Shown here: positions 15,174-28,335 of the stretch, piece after piece
How positions within the stretch are numbered: position 1 is the stretch's first letter
How the letters are laid out: every line of letters begins with the position of its first letter
NCBI RefSeq assembly: GCF_000247815.1
Contig: NC_021677.1
Span: 3,556,041-3,620,040 of the forward strand
DNA: 64,000 nt
Direction of reading: 5' to 3'
Origin: Ficedula albicollis
Taxonomy: Eukaryota > Chordata > Aves > Passeriformes > Muscicapidae
Position numbers and translations under genes: made by a program
Notes under the pieces: model-generated
What the model was told of the DNA's origin: nothing
Database searches by the model: none
The model's input: the letters and a program-made list of their open reading frames with translations, nothing else

Positions 15174-18100
15174 GTGAGAAAAGCCCCGAAACCCCGCTTG
15201 GGCTGGCGGGTGGGGGGGTGAATAAAGCGCTTTTTTTTGCCTTGGGGTAGAGGGTTTAATAAGTGCTGTCACCCAGCTGCTGCCCCGCTCTCTAAGGTGG
15301 GATCCTCCTTCCTCGCCTCCCCTGGCTTTTTACAGCTTTTTTTAGAAATTAGCTGTAAAAAAGCGGCATGTGGGGTGTCACGAAGGTTGTTTAAAGGGTG
15401 TTCAGGGGGAAAGCAGCTGGAAATGAAGCTGGCTGTTCTAGCAGCGCAGAGATAAGGGAGGTAAGGGGATGCCAGGTGATCCCCAGTCCCACGGGTATCA
15501 AAAATACCTCCTCCTAATATTTACAAGAAAGATGAGGAGCCACCCTCCTTGGTGCATCTTCCTTTGCTCAGCTTTGCTCAGAAGATGCAGAGTGTGATTT
15601 TGGCAGGTCAGGAGCTGCAGGTCTGGCTGTGCATGGGTGCAGGGCAATGAATGGGTGCTTTGGGAGATTTGCATGTGCCACATCTTTGCACAGCCAAAAA
15701 AGTCATTTGCAATTTCAGGTTTTTGATTTTAAGGTTGTGGAAGGAGGGGAATCAACGAGGGGCACTTTTCTGGGGTTGTTTTGTTGTTCTTTTAAAAAAG
15801 GAATATGTGGACAAGTGCATAAAGGACTTCATTCTGAAACTTGTATGGAAATGTGGAAAGAGCAAGTGGGAGAGCAAAGAAAGCAGAATTCCAGCTTTCC
15901 ATGTTTATTTATGGACTTTGCTTGTGTTCCTGATTTTTACTTTCATCTGCTTTCTGAACTTGTTTCAAAACCCATGAATCTTCATGCTTCTCTCCATCTT
16001 TCTGATGGAGAAATACTTGGAGTAAAACTTGGTATACCAGGAAAGTGAAAGGTCAAACTGGGGCAAACAAAAGCAAATATGGGTTGCTGTTTTTTAAGTG
16101 ATATGGGTTTTCCATGCACTTGCTCCTGATTCCAGTTGAGAACAGTTGTAAAGGCCTCTTGAACCCGAAGGAAACGCAGTGTAAGTCAAAGCAGAGGGAG
16201 AATTCAAAAAAACCTTAGCTTTGTCTTGAGGACAGGTATAGCTTGGTACCAGAATATGAGAAAAAATAAGATGTAAAAATCATAATATAATTTATAATAT
16301 ATAAAATAATTTCAAGTAATGAGACTTAAGCTGAGGGATAACTCAAGACTGGTCTCATCAATGACTGCTGAAGTTTTATTCTGTTGTAGAGACACATGAC
16401 TTGCCTGCAACTCCTTGGAACTAATGTTAGCATCACTTCTGAAAACTGAAACGCTTTATTTACCGAAGCCAGGTAGTAATCAAGTGTCTTGACAAAACAT
16501 ACAGCAGCTTATCTGTCACACATCTGGGACTCTGCCCTGTGGGAAGCCCAAATTAAAGGGAGGGGGCAGGAACTGGCTGATTGTGTGGCTGGAACGTGGT
16601 AGGAGTTGGGCTGGGAGCATTGTCCCCTGATTCCAGGTTCCCTGGCTGCTTTCATCTCCCACACCAGCAGGCAGAGGAATTAGGGGGATGCTCCCATCCT
16701 GATTTCATTCCAGCAGCCCCACCCACAAGAGGACAAGCAGGGAGGACAGGAAAGAGGTAGGGAAGGAATGAGATAATAAGAGCTATCTTCCCTTTATTCA
16801 TCCTGCGTCTGATCTCACTTCATCTTTCTCCACGTGGTACCGGCAGTGTGGAAAAGTGATCAGGATGGGTGTGTGTGTAAATAAACAAAGGGAGAATGTT
16901 TTGGTGCTGGCACAGACCACAGAAGTGTTTTTGGGTTCTTGAATCCATTTTCACATTTTCCTGTCGTGCTTGGCACGCTGGGTTGGGGTTTCTCCGGGCA
17001 GACCATGCAGGCTCTGAGGCAGCAAAATGTGACTCCTTGTGGCAGAGAGTGTTTGAATGGAGGATGGGAAGAGAACAGATGGACAAGAGCAGAGTAGAGA
17101 CCTTAACAATCACCTTCCCTCAACACTGGTGGTGCCAGCAAACAGGCAGGAAAGGCACAGGGACAATGTCCTATGGGTGCACAAGGTGAGGAAATTAAAC
17201 AGAACAAGAGACAGCAGCCACCTCTTTGTTATTCCATGTGCAGCTCTGCTTCCAGCCCTCATTTACCCAGCTTGTTTCCTGCTTGCCTCTCTCTGGTCTC
17301 TCTCCTCTAAACAAACAAACAAACTCCCACAAAACCCACAAAAGTCACTCATCCCCAGACCCTGCTTTCACTCTTGTTAGGCTGCTCAGAGGCAGAGCAG
17401 GAGCTCAGTTCATTTTCCCTGCAGCTAAGGATTTGTCTGAGCTCAGGCAGCCCTGACCTGCTGAGATTAGCAAAGGACTGTGCTCACACAGGTAAAGCAG
17501 GGCTTCCACAGGGCTCTGCTTATTAGCAAAAAATCCACCTCTCCCCTGCTCCTTCCCCAGAAAAGACATTTACAGCCATAGGCTGAAACCTGCTCCTTGC
17601 TTTACAAGTCATAATGTGATGATTTAGATTACCAAAGCAGAGAATGATGAATAAGGAAATGTGTTTTATGGTAATGGTCACTCAGTAAAGGTGCAAAATC
17701 ACTGAAGGTGCTGTACAGAGAAAGCTTTTTTTTTCCTGTGTTTTCCAGAAGTACCCAACAGTGTGGAAATAGCAATGCAGTAGAAGATGACATTGTTTAG
17801 GACAGTCAGAAGCCACTTTTCTATCAGTGAAGTGGCATCAGTCCAGTCTCTGGAGATGTTTATCATTCCTGTTTGCCATCTCATCCCCAGAGATCACTTC
17901 AATAATCTCTTTAGGCATAACCTTGAAAATCTCTTTAAGCTACTGAAGAGGGCTCAGCAGCAGTGGGTGTCCCTGGAGGGACACTCCCCAGAGTTCTGTA
18001 CATGTGTATGAAATAACTGAGAATGGAAAGTTTAAGCAATAAATTAAGTTCTTTAAATTTTCCCCAGTTTGATTTTATCTGTTCAGGGCTCTCAAACTCA

Positions 18101-21100
18101 GCTGCTGCTTTGAAGCTGAAGAAACTGAGCCCCACCTTTGCTCAGTCTGTTGTTTAAATGGTGTTCTTTAACCTGTGGCAAGTTGAATTTCTTCCTCTCA
18201 CACCTTTACAACATTTTAGTTCTTCTTTTACATAGATGCACACTAAGCAATGAAATAAAGCTGTTTTTTTTTCTTGTAGCTAGATGCTTCTACCTGTATG
18301 TTTTTATTTCAAGTCTCTCTGACCTTGTAGCATCACAGTTACCTCTCTTGTTTCCCTCTTCATGTGTTCATTTGCTATAAAACCATTTCTCAATAGCTCA
18401 CTTTGGTCTTATCTGGCAATTCATTGATGCAGAGAACAAAGCAGTTCAATTACAAGGATAATTTCTTTCTGAAACAAACATAAAACGTAAATCCTGATGG
18501 CACTGTTGCCAGTCTAGGTCAATTTGTGCTTGTAATGTGCATCTGTCAAGTTCCACTGGTGGTGGTTTAGAGGACTTTAAGCACAACCTGGATTTTAAAC
18601 TCTAATTTGCTAACCTGTAAAGCAATATTTTATGGCTATTGTGTGGGTTACTAGTATTTCTGCAAAACCTGTGACTGAACCCTGCTGATGGGAAAGGGCT
18701 GTATATTTTCCTTCTGATCAAAAAGGAAATTTTGGTGTCTTCAAATGCCCAAGAAAGGGCATTATTTCTCTCTGAGATCACCAACAAACAAATTGGGAAG
18801 CATTAGTGGTTTTCTCAGCTCTGTGTATGGGATATATAAAATACAGTGTGTGTCTCTGTTTAGGAAAATTTTCCAGGTTAAATCTGAAGTAACTGAGGAT
18901 AAAAGTTGAGGATTGAATACAGGTTAAAACAGAGCACTTTATAGAGGGGTAAAGGTAAGAAACCTGATGTGGCCAGATGGGATGTGTCATTCAAGGAATG
19001 GTAAATAATGGATCTGACTTGCAAAAAGCTGCAATTATGACCTGGTGGTTGTATGGGGAGACTGTGGCAAATCACCCAAGGAAATGGTAAATTGATGATG
19101 GTTTCCTGAAGCAGATGTGAATTTGGAGAAAACAGATCAGCTGATTCTCCTTCAACAAAACCTTGTGTTGGTTTGGAGGGGTGAAATCAGACTGAATGCT
19201 CAAAGCCAAGAAAAAGGCAGGTCCAAAGGATGCCTGTGTCACAAGCCTTGCTCATCCAATGCTGGCTGTGAGCACTGTTTCCATTAGAGCAACACAAGGT
19301 GTATGAATATTCACAGAATGATTCACTCCCTGCTCAGGTCTTGGTGCTCTTTAAGATCAGCAGATTGTGTGCAGTTAAAGTAATTAGTGGAGATAAACCT
19401 CAGCTGTTGCATCCTAATCTGGATTTCCAGCACTTACAGTGTGGGAACTCCTGTTTCACCCTGTCCTCTTCTGAAAACAAGTCTGGTTGGTCTCTGCATT
19501 CAGAGCTCACTTGGCTGGGGTTGCCTCCTTTCATACCAAAGGGAAAAGTAATTTTATTTCCAATTTGCACTATTTTCGACCCAAACTTTATTTCAGAACT
19601 CTTATCTGGACAGGGGAAGATATTTGCCAAGTGTCTTTTGAATGCAGTGAATCATATTATTATCCCTCTACAGTGCAGATGGCAGCATCTGCTTTAATAA
19701 AGCTTAATCAGAACATCTTATTCTAATGGCATTGCAGTAAGATTTATGAGTGTGTTTCTGGGGTGAGCAGAAACTAATGAGCATAATCCAGTCAGCTCCC
19801 AAACAGAAGAATTCTGATGTTTCACTCCAGACACAAAAAAATTTTACAAGTACATGTACAGTAAATAGAAGTCTATGTACAAAGTATTTTAGTATTAGTG
19901 CAGATTACATTAAACCTGAAAATTTCACTCACAGATATTAGAAATGGTTAGTTAAATATTTCTCAAATTAAAACATTCTTTAATTTAGAAAGCTGAATGC
20001 ATGCAAAGTAGAAATTTTACATGAAATTGTAAAGTACAATTTTCAGTCTGCCCTGGCAGATTTTGCATATATAAAAAGAAAATTCTTTTGTCACTAAAAG
20101 AAAAGGAAGTTGTTCTAACAAGGTTTTGTGCAAGAAGGTCTGTCCTGGCCTGCTCTGCAGAGAGCATAGTGCTGCTCTCTTGTGAAAAATACTGAATTAC
20201 CCTCTGTAGCTGCTCACCCACACCATGCCCAGTGTGTGCAACATTTCATAATAATTGTAAATCGGGCTAAGGATTAGTGAACTGTTTCAAGAATTGTGGT
20301 TCAAATCTGTTTTGCCTTGATTTCCTTCTCCATTTTAATTAGGAGACTTGGTAGCATCTTCAGTTTTCCTCTGCAGATTGTGAAGAGCAGCTGGTTCTCA
20401 TTTAACTGGCAAAAGGCAGATTTTAGAAAACTGCTTCTTAAATTTGTTTTCTTTTTAGCACGGGGAGAGGAGTTTGTGTACAGGGTGAATGGTTTGTAAT
20501 AAAAGGAATCCATACTCTGAAATTTAGCTGGGATCCACAAGCCATTTGCAGTTTTTATTTAATCAAAGCTTCTGATTATCCAGGACTAATTGCAAATGGG
20601 AGTAGCAGCTGCTCACTTCCTCTGGAAACCCAGATTTGGGTACTTAGAAGAAGAGCTCCCAAATTGGTAGAGACTGATAAAAGTGCCATGCTAGGCAGAA
20701 TGCCCAGTTTGCCAGGCAGAATGTTCTTAAATATCATTTCACTGTGAATGTACTTTATTTGCTTTTCTTAACTAATAAGTAAACAGAACTGCTACATGTA
20801 CATGTTTATAGCACAGTCTTGAAGCAAAACTACCCCTTCTCAATAAACACTAATAAAATTTCTTCATGACAGAACTGCATTTTGGTGTTTGCCAATGTGA
20901 CCATATTCCCCTTTTCAAGTAGGAAGAGACAGGATCTATATAATTTTGAAATTAATGAAACTGTCTCGAATATTTCCACTTGGAGGTTTGAAAACAACTG
21001 AAACTAAGGGGACTAAATCTCTCCTACAGAACAGCAAATCAAATTTTCCTTGCAAATTTAATAGAGGAGTACAAAGATGCCACAATTACTGACATGGAAG

Positions 21101-22556
21101 CAGACTTTGATCCTTTTTCTGGAAAATTAAATAAACTGAAGGAACTGATAGTGAATTCTGATTCCCTTCTCTTCCCTGAAATAGAAGCCAAAGATAAGGT
21201 TATCCAACAAATGGCCACTTCAATACTTTGGTCTTTTGTCTAGATTTGATTTTGATTTTTCATGCAAGTGGCCCCAAATGCAAGACACTTCTGAGAAACT
21301 TTTCATGCAGGCAAATCAGCTGGTAGCTGGCAGGGGTTAAAGGACTTTGCAGGTCATTAATTAGCCAGAAATAATTTAATTTTGTGGCTGTATTAATGAA
21401 CAGAAGGCAAATAAAGGCACTGTTATCAAGCATTAAAATACATGGTTAAGTTATTACCTCAGGAAACTCCATGTGTGTATTCACAGACCAAATATGAGTA
21501 GCAGAGCATGAAATAACACGAAATACTCTGTGTGTATAAATGTGTAAAAGCCTGGCAGTCAGCTTGGCCCCAGGTGTCATTCCTGGTTTTTACAGTGCAT
21601 TTTATGGCTTCTGGCCTTGCTGTGCTGATATTCAGGCCCTCTAAAGTAATGTAAGAATTCTTCTTCCAATATTCTGCTGTGTCAGTACAAAGGTGTTTAG
21701 TGCATTTATTCCAGAGGCAGTAAAATTTGACTAACTTTATAACAATATATTGTTTTGTCTACAGTTATGCTCTAGAACTTGTAATTTTTTTATCTATTTA
21801 ACTGTATGGAGAAGTTCTCCTTGAGACTGGAAGTAACATATAGCAGAATTTTAGCTACAGTTCTATTTTTTTTGGCAAATCCTTTTGTGTCAGTGTTGGT
21901 GTTGAAGTAGTTAAATACTTATCAAAATCTGGAAAGGAATCTAGAGCAATCCTGAGTATATTCATTATAATGGTTTAATTGTGGGTTTTTCATGCCCTAA
22001 AAGTAATGGGAATTCAGAGAACAAAATATAATATCCTTTAAATGTACCCCAGTGATGAAATATGCTGACAGCACCCTGACCTTCAGCTGTAAATATGAAC
22101 ATAAAACCCAGAGGAGCTCTGAGTTTATGAACAGGTCAGTTCCTAGGTGCAGTCCTTGCATTCAGTTAACTTGCTAAACTTCCAAAAGCTTTCTGAATTC
22201 AGTGTCTTAGCAAACCTGTGAGCCAGAATGACTGAACTGGAATATGGAAACTTTAGAGACTCGTAAGTGGAGGCTTGAAATACTGAGCAATTAGTCTCCA
22301 TCAGGAAATGACACATACTTTGAGTTTTGAAGACCCAAAAAGGAATCCTGATGCATGGGACTGGGGCTTTGCTTTTTCCTGTCTTTTTTTTTAGTCCTTC
22401 ATATCATACATAAGGCATAAGGATATATTTACATTCACCTGGCTCACCCTTGATGATTTGACATAGAAATGTATTTGTTTTACATTTGTATAAAATTTAG
22501 AATGAATACCTTGAAATGGTTGGCAGGCAATGCATGAAGGGCTTTGTGGATGGGAA

Positions 22557-23240
22557 GACCTTGAGGACACCCCTCATAGAGGATGCTAAAAGGTGCAATA
22601 TATGAAAGGAGAATGTTGGGATCTCTTTTGTATCCTGTGCCATGGGAGCATCCACTTTGTGGAAGCAGCACAGTGAGCACAAGGCTTTTTAAGCCTAAAA
22701 AACAGATATTCAAAATTGGATTTACAATTACATTTTTTTTTAGTTATAATATTATTACTTTACTTGTTTTACTTGTGGTGATAATCAGACCTTGAGAATA
22801 CTTCTCATAGTTGATGCTTTTTTAGAAGGTGCAATATATGAAAAGATAATTTTGGGATCTCTTTTGTATCCTGTGCCATGGGAGCATCCACTTTGTGGAA
22901 GCAGCACAGTGAGCACTTCAGAACTCTTTATAAGCCTAAAAAATGTTTTTTTCCCAGATACTCAAAATTGGATAAACAATTACCTTTTTTTTTTTTTTTT
23001 AAGTTATCATCTTATTATTACTTAACTTGTTTTAACTGTGGTAATAGTCAGACCTTGAGAACACCTCTCATAGTGGATGCTAAAAGGTGCAATAAGGAGA
23101 ATTTTAGGATCTCTTTTGTATCCTGCACCATAGGAGAATCGATTTTGTGGAAGCAGCACAGTGAGCACTTCAGAGCTATTTTTAAGCCTAAAAAACAAAT
23201 TATCATATTATTACTTGTTTCACTTGTGGTGACAGAGTCA
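22557..23240. repeat. Three-unit tandem repeat, 190-263 bp per unit
   Basis: Units start at 22557, 22788 and 23051, each with GACCTTGAG followed by a CTCATAG-GATGCT block, a GGATCTCTTTTGTATCCTG block, a TGGAAGCAGCACAGTGAGCAC block and a closing TTGT(G/T)GTGA-like segment. Units differ by substitutions and by T-run and insertion length, so the duplications are old compared with the near-perfect ones elsewhere. Open frames through the units are interrupted differently in each and do not look coding. Confidence 0.9.
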
Positions 23241-26200
23241 AAACAGTGCCAGTGCACACAGATGAGTGTGAAACACAAGAGCTGAGCACTTGAGTGAGTT
23301 TTCAGTGAATCCCTGAGGAGCCTTCCCTAGGTAAATATGTGTTTCTGTGAGCAAATACAGCTCCTCCATCATTGAGGGGGCCTCTATATCTTGTCACACA
23401 TTCATTGTGGGCTGCCCTGCTTCCCTCCAAAGTCAGCTTCTGATGTCAGTGCATGCCTGATCTGTCTCTAGGCATCTTGATATTCACTGGAAAAACAAGG
23501 ATAAAGGGTTCTTCTTGCCACCTGCAATAATGTTGCTTCAGCTGGGGGATGTTCTGTGTTTCTCTCACCTCTGTGAACCTTAAAAAGGTATTAAATTATT
23601 AAATAATTTAGAAGTATTAAATGCTGCTCTTGGATGTCTTCTTTCTGTCTTGCAGCATTGCCTATCTGCATAATGCCTTTTTTTAGAAAATTAGAAAATC
23701 ATGTTATTCCATTAAGTATTGAAAGCAATTATGACAGGAGGCTGGGATTTAAAATCCAGCTGTGGGCACAGGGTTTGATAGAGATAATTTCTTAGTGCTG
23801 GCCAGTTCTGCACTAATGTGGGACTAAGATGTCCCACATTCTGAATAACAGAGAAGCAAAACAAACAGAAGATGTCATTTAAAATCAGAGTTTTACTTGC
23901 CATGAAAATTTCTGCCTCTTGGTTATGATGCCCAGGTGTTGGAATGAGTTACTTGTCCACAGGATTGTCTTGTTAAAGTTCAGGGCTTGACATGATCAGT
24001 GATCTCAGACTTAAGGGGAGCTTAACAAAGCTTGAGGAGGAGGATGTACCGCTGATATTGGGCCCAAAAATGCAGAATTTACAGGCCACAGGGACTTTGG
24101 GCAGAATTCCCAAGATAAGGAAGAAAGTAGAAAAGCCAACTCAGCAGCTGCTGTAGGTCTGCTCTGTGTGTGGGTTGGTCTCTTGAACACCAGGTAAAAT
24201 AATTTATTTGGGGACAACAACTATACCTGTTCTTGAGGCAGAGAAAGAGGAAAAACTTGAAGATGGCTTTTTTCCCCAAAAATATTTTCAATAATCTTCA
24301 GGAAGCAATCTATATAGGAATGCTTTGTTTATAAGCACAGCTGTTAAAATTTATATTTTTGTTGATATGCTGAGTAATGTGGAATATGGTGCTTTTCACA
24401 ATGATCCATTTGCTCTGTTAATCCAAGAGGATTCAATTTTGCTGAATTTGCTGTTTCTAGCAGAAGTGTGTTTTTCTTTTCTTTGTTTCCCACAGACACT
24501 TTCCTCAAAATAGCTACTGAAGCTTCAATTTATACAGAAGTGCTTGATACTGTCAGTTCCTGTTAGCATAAATTCAGCATATTTGTACCCTCACATGCAG
24601 GTTGGGTAATATTCAACCAGCCCAGTGATGTTTCCCTTTATTTATAAATTGCTGCACAGAATGTTTCAAAGGGGGGGGAAAAATAATCACACGAAGATGA
24701 ATTTTGCAAAGTCAAAAAGTTCACTTTTTAGTACACATTTTTAGCCTTTACATCTAAAGCTGAGTTTAGACTTCACAAGAGCCTTGGTGTCACATTTGTA
24801 AAGCTGAGGGGAATTCAGGACAGAGTTTCATAATCAGAGTAACCCAAGTGTAGATAGTTTTGTAATAACAAATATTCACAAGAAATATTTCTCTTCATTG
24901 TGGCTATGCTGAACTGTTTCTCTGCGCAGTCCAACTCAGGTTTTTTACCTTGGATGTCTTGTGGATGAGAATTACCTCTTTGCAGGGAATCAGTTTCCTA
25001 GGGATCAATCCTGCCCTTTGTTCTGAGGTTCTGATGCAGAAAATCCCATTTTGGGTACCCAAGCATCATCCCCTGGTGCCAATCCCTGCACTGATCCTCT
25101 CCTATTCCAGTGCCTGCCCATCTTAAGGGGCATTTAGTGCTCTCCACTCTTCTAAACCTCCAGAGTGAGTTGTTTCTGTCAAGATTCCTGCCCTTTGCTC
25201 TGCATGGAAACATCCACACCTTCACCTGTGTCATCATGTGATTCTTCAGCAGCATTTTTTTCCAAAAATCAGAAATGTAGAACTTCTAAAAATCAGAATT
25301 CCCAGGGCTGCACGGGCTGTACCAGCTCTGCCTGGGGAGTGTTTGCTCTTTGTTGGCAGAGCAGCTGATTTTTACAATGATCCTCTTTATCCATCAAGGA
25401 GCTGAAGAAAAGGGGAAGATTTGAAAATTGGACCCAAATGCATTTTTTCAGACACAAGATCTTCTGGCCCTGTGCTGGCACTGTTTAGTTTGCCTAAATT
25501 TTTAGTTTTACAGAGGCTAGCTTTGAAAATTTTGCTTGTCACGTCTACCTAATGTCTCCCCACTGCTCTCAAGGGTTTGTCCTCTGCTGTACTCTAGGGC
25601 AGAATTAATTTGGGCATGAATTCTGTGTTTACTTTTACCATAACTCCTCACCTTTTAATTTACCAGAGCATGAATTTGCTCTCAGGACATGGGGAAGGTG
25701 TGGTCTGAGCAATTTCCCAGGCACCGGAGCTGGGTTTAAATGACTTCAAAGATCTCATGGAAATGTTGACCTTCAAGGAAGCAAATTCAGAGCTGTGACC
25801 TTGAGGCCAGTGAGATTGCAAGGAAAATTTAAAAAGCAGAGTTTATTTTAAATGTTTAAATTTTGAGGCTCTAACTTTTCTTAGTTGTAAAACTCTCTGA
25901 ACTAGATGTGAACTACAACACCAAATCTGACTTTTGTGTGTGTTTATTTTAAGAGGAGAAATGTTCATATTTTGGCTCAGAAACTTCCTCTCGTGTATTT
26001 TATCAGGTAGGGTTTTGTTCAGCTGAAGTTTATCCAAACTATATATTCATTTTGTTGCTTTCTTTTTGTTAAAATTTAACTAGTTAGCAGCTGGAACTAG
26101 TTAGGTGACAGAGAACTGAAGTAATTAAATTAGTTTTTATTAAAATTAAAATAATTTCTGGACTTAATACAGCAACAACTAATGCAATTTTGCTTTTAAG

Positions 26201-27178
26201 ATTTGCAAAGTCAGAAGCTGTAACAATCTTATACTGTGTATAACACAGAAAACTTCCTATGTCTGATACCAGTATGAAATTAAATGATGAAGGGCTTTTT
26301 TTTAAAGCTTTTCTGGACAAAGTTTAAAGCAGCATTGTGGAATGAAGGGCTTCCTGCAGCTGCTGGGAGTGTTAGAGAGAGGAGCTTTGCACATGCCATT
26401 CTGTCAGCGTCAGCTTTTATAAGTAAGGATGAGACTTTGTGCAAACATGAGTCAGGAAATTTGGTTATGGTACCAGTAGGAACTGTAACTCAATATCCAT
26501 CAGGCCTGTGGAGGAGTTGCTATGAGGTGATCTGTGTTTGCAGCATCAAATATCAGTCAGATCTAGTATTTTTTTACAGGGGGCTTTCTTTTTTCCTTCA
26601 TCCTCTCTTCCCCCCAAAACTGAAATTCAGATTTGCATTAGCAAACTTAATGGGTTTATTTTTGAAAAGAGATGTTTGACTTTGGCTTTGCCACTTCATA
26701 ATGCAGTAAGTTTAACTGTGTTCTGTTCCCTTCGTATTTTAAATCAAATTATTTAGCATATTATGTTTAAAAGCATCATTGCTTTGTGCTTTTTATGCTC
26801 TGACTCATCACAAATCTGATGGTTTTACAGGGCCAGGGTGCTGTGCTTCTCTTAAGGCTCTCCCCTCATATAATGACCCCCAGAAACTTGTTCAACAGAG
26901 ACTTCAGCAGTTCTGTAACCCACCTGAAGTAATTTGCTGTCAGGTCTTTGTCCAACCTTGCCTGATCTGTATTTCTCTTCAGAGCTGCCCATTCTGCCTT
27001 AGTGTGGGCACTTTACACTTTCCAGCTGAAAATAAACTTGTTTTTTCATTCCTGTTCCAGCTATTCTTTAAAAACCCTTTGAAATAGCCTTGATTTTGCT
27101 TATTACGGAATGGGTAATCAATGAAAGAAGAGTTTTTTTTACCTTTCTGCCTATTCCAGTGGAGCATATGAAAGGGAG

Positions 27179-27975
27179 AATGGAATAGGAATAGGAATAG
27201 GAATAGGAATAGAATAGAATAGAATAGAATAGAATAGAATAGAATAGAATAGAATAGAATAGAATAGAATAGAATAGAATAGAATAGAATAGAATAGAAT
27301 AGAATAGAATAGAATAGAATAGAATAGAATAGAATAGAATAGAATAGAATAGAATAGAATAGAATAGAATAGAATAGAATAGAATAGAATAGAATAGAAT
27401 AGAATAGAATAGAATAGAATAGAATAGAATAGAATAGAATAGAATAGAATAGAATAGAATAGAATAGAATAGAATAGAATAGAATAGAATAGAATAGAAT
27501 AGAATAGAATAGAATAGAATAGAATAGAATAGAATAGAATAGAATAGAATAGAATAGAATAGAATAGAATAGAATAGAATAGAATAGAATAGAATAGAAT
27601 AGAATAGAATAGAATAGAATAGAATAGAATAGAATAGAATAGAATAGAATAGAATAGAATAGAATAGAATAGAATAGAATAGAATAGAATAGAATAGAAT
27701 AGAATAGAATAGAATAGAATAGAATAGAATAGAATAGAATAGAATAGAATAGAATAGAATAGAATAGAATAGAATAGAATAGAATAGAATAGAATAGAAT
27801 AGAATAGAATAGAATAGAATAGAATAGAATAGAATAGAATAGAATAGAATAGAATAGAATAGAATAGAATAGAATAGAATAGAATAGAATAGAATAGAAT
27901 AGAATAGAATAGAATAGAATAGAATAGAATAGAATAGAATAGAATAGAATAGAATAGAATAGAATAGAATAGAAT
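27179..27975. repeat. AGAAT pentanucleotide array, 153 perfect units, with GGAATA edge
   Basis: 27211-27975 is 765 bases of perfect AGAAT units. At its left edge (27181-27210) the unit is the hexamer GGAATA in about four copies, showing the change from a six-base to a five-base unit. The long minus-strand frame of repeated isoleucine-leucine-phenylalanine-tyrosine-serine is a by-product. It lies about 45 bp from the 3' end of a CR1 fragment; CR1 tails consist of ATTCTATG-type units, whose complement (CATAGAAT) is close to this motif. Confidence 0.97.
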
Positions 27976-28017
27976 AACTGTCTGCATTAAGAAATAAATG
28001 AGATTTAAGCTAGACAC

Positions 28018-28335
28018 TAGAATGGTTTGGGTTGGAAAGGACCCCAAAATTCCTCTGGTTCCACCCTCCTGCCATGGGCAGGGATGTGTTGCACCAGCCC
28101 AGGCTGCTCAGAGCCCCATCCAGCCTGGCCTTGGGCACTTCCAGGGATCCCTGTGCCAGGTACTGATGTTTCATGCAAACCTGCCTTCCTTCAGCTTAAG
28201 GCTCTTACCCCTTTTTCTGTCACTGCTGCCCATGGGAGAAGTCCCTCTCCAGCTCTCCTGTAACCCTTTAGGCACTGGAAAAATGCTGGAAGGTCTCCCT
28301 GGAGCCTCCTCTGCTCCAGGCTGAGCCTCCCCAGC
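28018..28335 (-). mobile_element. CR1 LINE 3' fragment
   Basis: The + strand reads AGAATGGTTTGGGTTGGAAA at 28019-28038, then a CTGCCATGGGCAGGGA block, a GCTCAGAGCCCCATCCAGCC block, GTCCCTCTCCAGCT, and GGTCTCCCTGGAGCCTCCTC followed by CTCCAGGCTGAGCC. These match, from memory, the reverse complement of the avian CR1 3' end, so the element is on the minus strand with its 3' end at about 28018. Only the last 320 bp are present, the 5' truncation typical of CR1. It is the strongest single clue to an avian genome. Confidence 0.9.

Larger units (their letters stand above)
14655..15240 (+). promoter_or_regulatory. PPFIBP2: CpG-island promoter of PPFIBP2
   Basis: GC content and CpG density rise sharply above the AT-rich surroundings between about 14700 and 15240. 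A GC-box-like GGGGCGG lies at 14774-14780; no TATA box was seen, as is usual for CpG-island promoters with dispersed starts. The island sits upstream of a consensus splice donor (GCG|GTGAGA after 15173) and is the only such island 5' of the coding exons, so I assign it as the main promoter. The exact transcription start cannot be read from sequence. It contains purine-rich GGGAxC-type repeats, listed separately. Confidence 0.65.

Noticed and set aside
14582..15250. 222-residue open frame rich in Gly, Ser and Thr across the CpG island
   Set aside because: GC-rich promoter repeats lack stops by composition; no family similarity is visible and the frame crosses a likely splice donor.
22878..23285. 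135-residue frame through the 22.6-23.2 kb tandem repeat
   Set aside because: The same repeated blocks are read in different frames in each unit, which argues against translation.
27151..28047. 298-residue frame of repeated ILFYS
   Set aside because: A by-product of the AGAAT array read on the minus strand.
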